Part shown: positions 40,371-42,393 of the stretch, piece after piece | Position numbering within the stretch: the first letter of the stretch is position 1 | Layout: each line of letters begins with the position of its first letter | Origin: Bradyrhizobium elkanii WSM2783 | Lineage (GTDB): Bacteria > Pseudomonadota > Alphaproteobacteria > Rhizobiales > Xanthobacteraceae | Length of the DNA stretch: 42,393 bases | Assembly: GCF_000472865.1 (NCBI RefSeq) | Contig: NZ_AXAP01000069.1 | Coordinates: 1-42,393 of the forward strand | Reading direction: 5' to 3' | Notes under the pieces: generated by a model | What the model was told of the DNA's origin: nothing | What the model saw: only the letters and a program-made list of their open reading frames with translations | Database searches by the model: none | Made by a program: the position numbers and the translations under genes

Positions 40371-40614
40371 CCTTCATGACTTCCGAAGAGCTGGACCCGC
40401 TTTACGAAGCGTCCAAGCGCGGCATCACGATTTTGTCGGCAACGAGATCCGGCAATTGATCGACGAAATTCGCCCTCAATGCGACGAAAATCGGCGCTTG
40501 CAGGTTCACATGCGCCACGCGCAACGCCATAACCTTCGTATCGGTCCCGTGCCCCCTTCAGGTGCCCGGCGCTTCCCTGCGTTCAATTGGGCCACCGATC
40601 GCGATCATCTTAGA
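40367..40614 (+). pseudogene. frameshifted small gene
   Basis: From the ATG at 40367 (overlapping the previous stop) the frame reads MTFMTSEELDPLYEASKRG and soon ends at 40459. A -1 shift near 40420 opens a protein-like continuation (HHDFVGNEIRQLIDEIRPQ and on to 40614). The second frame has no start of its own. Sequencing error, decay or programmed shift are all possible. Confidence 0.4.
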
Positions 40615-40681
40615 TAGCAAAGTTCGCCACTGTAATGTGAGGACTGCGATGCAGTCCGTGAACTGATCGAGACGGCAAGGA

Positions 40682-40900
40682 ATGAGACAGGTCAACGATA
40701 ACGGTCCATTCAAGCCCGGCGACGAGGTCAAGCTGGTACATCGCTTCGCCAAAGCCCTCGTGCGCGGCAGGAAGGTCAGAACGGATTGGCTCGAACGGCG
40801 TGGCATCGTCATCCGGTGCAGCGTCAAATATGTCGGCGTGATGTGGTCGGGACGACGGACGCTCGATCATCTCCCGGTGCGGGCAGTGGAGAGGATATAA
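40682..40900 (+). CDS. small hypothetical SH3/KOW-like protein
   Basis: A 72-residue protein with a beta-barrel-like pattern: FKPGDEVKLVHRFAKALV, then RRGIVIRCSVKYVGVMW and GRRTLDHLPVRAVERI. The spacing resembles short KOW/SH3-like proteins that are frequent in rhizobial accessory DNA. ATG 40682 follows AAGGA closely. Function unknown. Confidence 0.65.
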   Translation: MRQVNDNGPFKPGDEVKLVHRFAKALVRGRKVRTDWLERRGIVIRCSVKYVGVMWSGRRTLDHLPVRAVERI

Positions 40901-41135
40901 TTTACCGCGATATGATGAATTGCAAATATCTTCATACCGGGCCGTCGCGCGGTCCCCGCACCCATACCCCCCTATCGGAAGGACCCTGACGACGATTGCG
41001 GAGGGCCGCTATCCGAGGCGAGATCGGGATCGCGCGCGCACATCCATTTACCTCGGAGGCCCTGCGCTCGGATCGATTGTTCTCGCAGGAAACTTGATCC
41101 AATATAGCCAGCTTCAGCCTAGCGAGGAGACGCCT

Positions 41136-41471
41136 GTGCTACGCGTCATTTTTGTCCTGCTGGCTCTCACCGCAACCGCACGCGGTCAAGCAGTAGTCTT
41201 CACCTTTGACCAGTGGGCGCGACTGTCGCCTGGATTGAAGGAGATCTACATTTCGGGAGCTGTTGATGCGATTTTCACCGTCGCTGTTCCGGCTCAAGTG
41301 GCCACCGCCAAGTTTTACAACGACTGTTTTGTGGAAAAGAAGATAAAGGCCCACGACATTGTTGAAGGAATGGAGGCCCTTGTCCGCTCGCGGCCTGAGC
41401 TGTATTCCAAACCAGCTACGGCTGTATTAATGCAGTCACTGACAAAGTTGTGCGGCACGCCAAATCTTTGA
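41136..41471 (+). CDS. small secreted hypothetical protein
   Basis: A 111-residue protein with a signal peptide (VIFVLLALTATARGQA, cleavage after about residue 19) and a mature periplasmic part containing KEIYISGAVDAIFTVAV and a Cys pair far apart in sequence (FYNDCFVEKK and LTKLCGTP) that could form a disulfide. The GTG at 41136 follows GAGGAG, which decides the start. Such proteins occur widely in Bradyrhizobium; no function is known to me. Confidence 0.7.
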   Translation: MLRVIFVLLALTATARGQAVVFTFDQWARLSPGLKEIYISGAVDAIFTVAVPAQVATAKFYNDCFVEKKIKAHDIVEGMEALVRSRPELYSKPATAVLMQSLTKLCGTPNL

Positions 41472-41938
41472 CTGAAACGGCGACACCCTGCGCGACGATT
41501 GTGAGCCAGCCGCCGTCGAAACGTTCACAGTGCCTTGATCGGCTTTCGGCCCCCGTTTTTTTGCGGCTGCACTTGTGGATTGGAGTGGTTGCCGCTCTGC
41601 TATCGCTTCCTACTCAAATAGCGCGAGCCGACGAGGACGGCGGACACGGCACGGACCGCGCCAGCATCGCCAACCATCAAGACGACGAGCGCGCCAGCGT
41701 CATAGCCGAACCAGGCGGTGCCGTTAGTAATCCCTTAACGGATTGGATACAGCATCGGTCCCGTCCTTCTGTCGGTTTGCTGCAACTGACGAAGAGCTTT
41801 CACCGTTTCCCAACGCCCGGTGGCGGCTCTTCCCCACATGAGATGATGGGCGGCATCGCGAGAGCCCAGGCAGGGGCAGCGGCTCGGGGCACAATCCAAG
41901 ATGAACCCTCAACTGCAACGGCGACAGGACGAATTTAG
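41450..41938 (+). CDS. doubtful reading frame with a signal-like segment
   Basis: A frame of up to 162 residues contains one hydrophobic segment (HLWIGVVAALLSLPTQIARA) that looks like a signal peptide, followed by Asp/Glu/His-rich low-complexity sequence. It overlaps the previous gene by 22 bases and has no clear ribosome binding site. It could be a decayed secreted-protein gene; otherwise 41472-41900 holds nothing recognisable. Confidence 0.25.
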   Translation: MRHAKSLTETATPCATIVSQPPSKRSQCLDRLSAPVFLRLHLWIGVVAALLSLPTQIARADEDGGHGTDRASIANHQDDERASVIAEPGGAVSNPLTDWIQHRSRPSVGLLQLTKSFHRFPTPGGGSSPHEMMGGIARAQAGAAARGTIQDEPSTATATGRI

Positions 41939-42092
41939 AACCGACGATGAGAAGGATGCTTGGCAACAGGGCTACATCTCTTCCGTCGAAGTGTTGATCG
42001 ACCTGCACCAGGACTTGCCTGAAAACCTGCATGGTGCTTTGTGCGCTGGTTGGTGGTGCGCTTTCGAGGACGCGACAAAGCGCCGTCGATAA
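41901..42092 (+). CDS. small hypothetical acidic protein
   Basis: A 63-residue soluble protein: QRRQDEFRTDDEKDAWQQGY, then SVEVLIDLHQDLPENLHGAL and a short basic tail. The composition, with two Trp-containing helices, is protein-like. No family or function recognised. No clear ribosome binding site before ATG 41901. Confidence 0.5.
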   Translation: MNPQLQRRQDEFRTDDEKDAWQQGYISSVEVLIDLHQDLPENLHGALCAGWWCAFEDATKRRR

Positions 42093-42328
42093 TCGACCGG
42101 GATCGACAGCAACGCCATCACATCGACAAGCGACATCGAGAGCAGCGCGCCCCGCGACCGCGTCACCTCGACCTCACGGGACGGCAGGCACGGCACACCG
42201 GGAGCGGCGGCGCAAGGTCGTCTCTCAAGGGCAAGGCCATAGGAAAGCCGTACAGCGCGCCGGGAGCGCAGGGGCCCAGGACACCGGGCAAGCCTCACCA
42301 GCACATACTGTGAAACTAGGGCCTATCG

Positions 42329-42358
42329 GGGCCCGGCGGGTTTCCGGCGGGCCCCTCG
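42329..42358. terminator. GC-rich hairpin before the last gene
   Basis: GGGGCCCGGCGG and CCGGCGGGCCCC pair at 10 of 12 positions around GTTT. There is no T-run, so it may be a non-classical terminator or a repeat. It lies just upstream of the partial gene at the right edge. Confidence 0.5.
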
Positions 42359-42379
42359 CTTCCAGCAAAGGATCGAGAA

Positions 42380-42393
42380 ATGCCTTTATTTTC
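42380..42393 (+). CDS. start of a gene cut by the window edge
   Basis: An ATG at 42380 preceded by AAAGGA opens a frame (Met-Pro-Leu-Phe) that runs off the window. Nothing more can be said. Confidence 0.3.

Noticed and set aside
1..42393. CRISPR array
   Set aside because: No regularly spaced direct repeats with spacers. The repeats seen are isolated palindromes or the short iteron cluster.

Overview
The window looks like the chromosome of a Bradyrhizobium-type alphaproteobacterium. The evidence is high GC content, a class I lysyl-tRNA synthetase, dense rhizobial palindromic intergenic repeats, EcfG-type stress promoters (GGAAC-N16-CGTT) and a FixK/FNR box. The genus is inferred from these features, not from a database search.

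Region 1 (1-21,700) is core chromosome. It carries a small membrane protein with an SCO copper chaperone, an amino-acid-type binding protein, lysS (class I), a PanE-like reductase, a class II aldolase, an NADH dehydrogenase-like flavoprotein, an S24/HTH regulator and DUF952-pyrD. It also carries a minus-strand DUF6460 / metallo-hydrolase / MATE operon and an orphan branched-chain-amino-acid-type binding protein. Four genes form the ligase-associated DNA damage response set, split in two: ligase plus exonuclease on the minus strand, and DEXH helicase plus PdeM on the plus strand. Nearly every gap holds a palindromic repeat. Some repeats enter genes: one is translated in frame inside the helicase, one in the N-terminus of PdeM, and one seems to supply the ribosome binding site and GTG start of the flavoprotein gene.

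Region 2 (about 21,840-28,900) is a compact integrated element inserted beside a broken dispersed repeat. It has a tyrosine integrase, divergent AlpA-like regulators, an unknown protein, a primase-helicase-like ATPase followed by an iteron-like cluster (five copies of TGCCGAACC, both orientations), and two HTH proteins. The layout resembles a satellite or small integrative element. No structural or conjugation genes were recognised.

Region 3 (29,000-42,393) is accessory DNA of mixed origin, with many small genes, lower GC in places and none of the palindromic repeats. It has csbD behind an EcfG promoter, an arylsulfatase behind a FixK box, and a three-gene operon (coiled-coil protein, small basic protein, stand-alone FtsH/M41-like peptidase) behind paired operators. 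A candidate EcfG-driven small RNA lies near 34,700. A lower-GC KAP-type P-loop ATPase with a zinc-ribbon protein sits beside a broken SRAP gene. The rest is a series of small hypothetical and decayed genes.
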